This document shows, one piece after another, positions 13,739 to 14,813 of a DNA stretch of 14,813 nucleotides. Source of the stretch: Rhodoferax sp. (GTDB lineage: Bacteria; Pseudomonadota; Gammaproteobacteria; Burkholderiales; Burkholderiaceae_C); assembly GCA_021737905.1 (NCBI GenBank), contig JAIPDA010000025.1:1-14813 (forward strand), written 5' to 3'. Positions within the stretch are counted from its first letter, which is position 1; every line of letters begins with the position of its first letter. A program made the position numbers and the translations under genes. The notes beneath the pieces are model-generated. The model was given only the letters and a program-made list of their open reading frames with translations, ran no database searches and was not told the origin of the DNA.

Positions 13739-13760
13739 GGCTTGAATTATCATGGCTTGA
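13736..13760. repeat. Tandem copy of CATGGCTTGA spanning the mutM and TPR-protein starts
   Basis: CATGGCTTGA occurs at 13736-13745 and again at 13751-13760, separated by ATTAT, giving a 15-base period. On the - strand each copy supplies an ATG in the mutM frame; only the inner one (13738) yields the N-terminal proline the enzyme needs. The second copy ends at the A of the + strand ATG of the TPR gene. Confidence 0.8.
13746..13753. promoter_or_regulatory. Overlapping divergent -10 elements (mutM / TPR-protein gene)
   Basis: ATTATCAT reads GATAAT on the - strand (13751-13746), seven bases before the mutM ATG. On the + strand it contains TATCAT (13748-13753), six bases before the ATG at 13760. 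Each matches TATAAT at five of six bases, and they share four bases. No convincing -35 was seen. With just 21 bases between the two start codons, any promoter for either gene must reach into the other's coding sequence. Confidence 0.4.
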
Positions 13761-14813
13761 TGAAGATAAAACTCCTGTGCGCCTTATCGGTTTGGTGTTT
13801 GCTGATTCCGCTGACGGCTGCACAAACAGTGCCGCCCGCCCCGGCCCAGGGGGCGACATCGCCCGCCGCACCCAAACCCAGGCCGTCCCGCGACGCTGGC
13901 AATCAGATGGATGCGCAGTTGTTTTACCAGGTGCTGCTCGGTGAGTTGATCGCCGGTAACGGCGAGGCCGGCCCGGCAGTTTCACTGATTCTGGATGCCG
14001 CCCGCAAAAGTCAGGACAGCAGGCTGTTTCAGCGCGCCACAGACCTGGCTCTGGAGTCGCGTTCCGGAGAAATCGCTCTGCAGGCAGCCCGGGCCTGGAA
14101 GCTGGCTCAGCCCGGCTCGCTCGAAGCCAGTCGCTACATCCTGCAAATTCTTCTGGCACTCAACCGCTTGAGTGAGTCTGCTGAGGCGCTCAAGGCAGTG
14201 ATGGAACTCACGCCCGTGCAGGAACGCATTCAGGCCCTGAGCTCGGTGCCCAGGTTGTATGCGCGCGTGAACGACAAGAAACTTGTGCAAGAACTGGTTG
14301 AGCAAGCGCTGGCGTCTTACTTCAGGGCCCCGGCCACTTCATCAGCAGCCTGGGTCATGGCCGCGCGACTGCGCCTGGCTGCAGACAACAAGGCCGGCGC
14401 GCTCGAAGCCGTGCAGCGCGGCCATGCCGCCGACCGGAAAGCCGAAGACCCGCTCATGATGGCGATTGAGTTGATGGACCCGACCCTGCCCGCCGCAGAA
14501 GCCCTGGTGCTTCAACAACTCAATCAGACTGCTGGTGCACAAACCGAGCTGCGTTTTGCCTACGCCCGCAATTTGATTGGTTTGCAACGCTATCCAGATG
14601 CTTTGGCGCAACTTCAGACCATCACGCGCACCCAGGCCGACTTTGCACAAGCCTGGCTGCTACTGGGCTCCCTGCAACTGCAGGAAAAGCAAGCTACCAA
14701 TGCTGAAGCGGCCTTTAAACAGTACCTGAGCCTGGCCGAGCTGCAACCCGCATCTGCAGCCCGAGAGCGTGGACTGGCCCAGGCCTTTTTGGCGATGGCG
14801 CAAATTGCAGAAC
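13760..14813 (+). CDS. Secreted tetratricopeptide-repeat protein, cut by the window end
   Basis: The frame is open from ATG 13760 to the last base (351 codons, no stop), so the 3' part is missing. Residues 1-21 form a signal peptide (MKIKLLCALSVWCLLIPLTAA), followed by a Pro/Ala-rich linker to about residue 45. The rest is regular helix pairs with TPR-like spacing: LFYQVLLGELIAGNGE (near 54-69), ASRYILQILLALNRLSESAEAL (about 123-144), ELRFAYARNLIGLQRYPDALAQL and AWLLLGSLQLQEKQATNAEAAF near the end. It is probably a periplasmic or outer-membrane-associated scaffold. In related genomes a TPR protein of about 600 residues often stands between mutM and lolB/ispE, which I infer to be the case here. 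There is no Shine-Dalgarno sequence; TATCAT lies six bases before the start. Confidence 0.85.
   Translation, partial: MKIKLLCALSVWCLLIPLTAAQTVPPAPAQGATSPAAPKPRPSRDAGNQMDAQLFYQVLLGELIAGNGEAGPAVSLILDAARKSQDSRLFQRATDLALESRSGEIALQAARAWKLAQPGSLEASRYILQILLALNRLSESAEALKAVMELTPVQERIQALSSVPRLYARVNDKKLVQELVEQALASYFRAPATSSAAWVMAARLRLAADNKAGALEAVQRGHAADRKAEDPLMMAIELMDPTLPAAEALVLQQLNQTAGAQTELRFAYARNLIGLQRYPDALAQLQTITRTQADFAQAWLLLGSLQLQEKQATNAEAAFKQYLSLAELQPASAARERGLAQAFLAMAQIAE

Noticed and set aside
1..14813. CRISPR arrays, insertion sequences, prophage genes, toxin-antitoxin pairs, rRNA
   Set aside because: No regularly spaced repeats, transposase or integrase motifs, phage genes or rRNA sequence were seen on either strand.

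Overview
The window looks like chromosome from a betaproteobacterium of the Burkholderiales, most likely the family Comamonadaceae (a Rhodoferax, Polaromonas or Limnohabitans-like genome). This rests on the character of HrcA, NadK, RecN, RapZ, MutY and MutM, the Fsr-type transporter beside RapZ, and the divergent mutM/TPR-protein arrangement. It is inferred from remembered protein character; no database was searched.

Left part (about 1-5341): an accessory uptake and catabolism locus. An AT-rich leader with two palindromes (1-277) precedes a periplasmic binding protein and an inner-membrane permease on the + strand. The matching ATPase lies on the opposite strand, tail to tail with the permease. 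Divergently from the ATPase runs a tight four-gene operon: creatininase-family amidohydrolase, glutathione S-transferase-like protein, HD-domain protein with the full ligand set of the PhnZ/MIOX-type diiron oxygenases, and an AhpD/carboxymuconolactone-decarboxylase-like protein with a CxxS instead of CxxC site. Together they look like import and breakdown of one small, probably nitrogen-containing, compound that I cannot name. This is the best candidate for an undescribed system here.

Middle (5342-6033): about 400 bases without a normal gene, holding a hairpin and a possible 30-residue membrane miniprotein. Then come a terminator and a CAU-anticodon tRNA on the - strand (probably tRNA-Ile2 rather than tRNA-Met), followed by a spacer to the end of hrcA.

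Right part (6034-14813): core housekeeping genes. hrcA (heat-shock repressor) on the - strand is divergent from nadK-recN-rapZ-MFS exporter, in which the last three genes overlap by ATGA junctions. Convergent to these is mutM-mutY (the oxidised-guanine repair pair). Divergent from mutM is a secreted TPR protein that runs off the window end.

A recurring theme is starts without a Shine-Dalgarno sequence but with a -10-like hexamer 6-7 bases before the ATG (creatininase, hrcA, nadK, mutM, TPR protein), suggesting leaderless transcripts.
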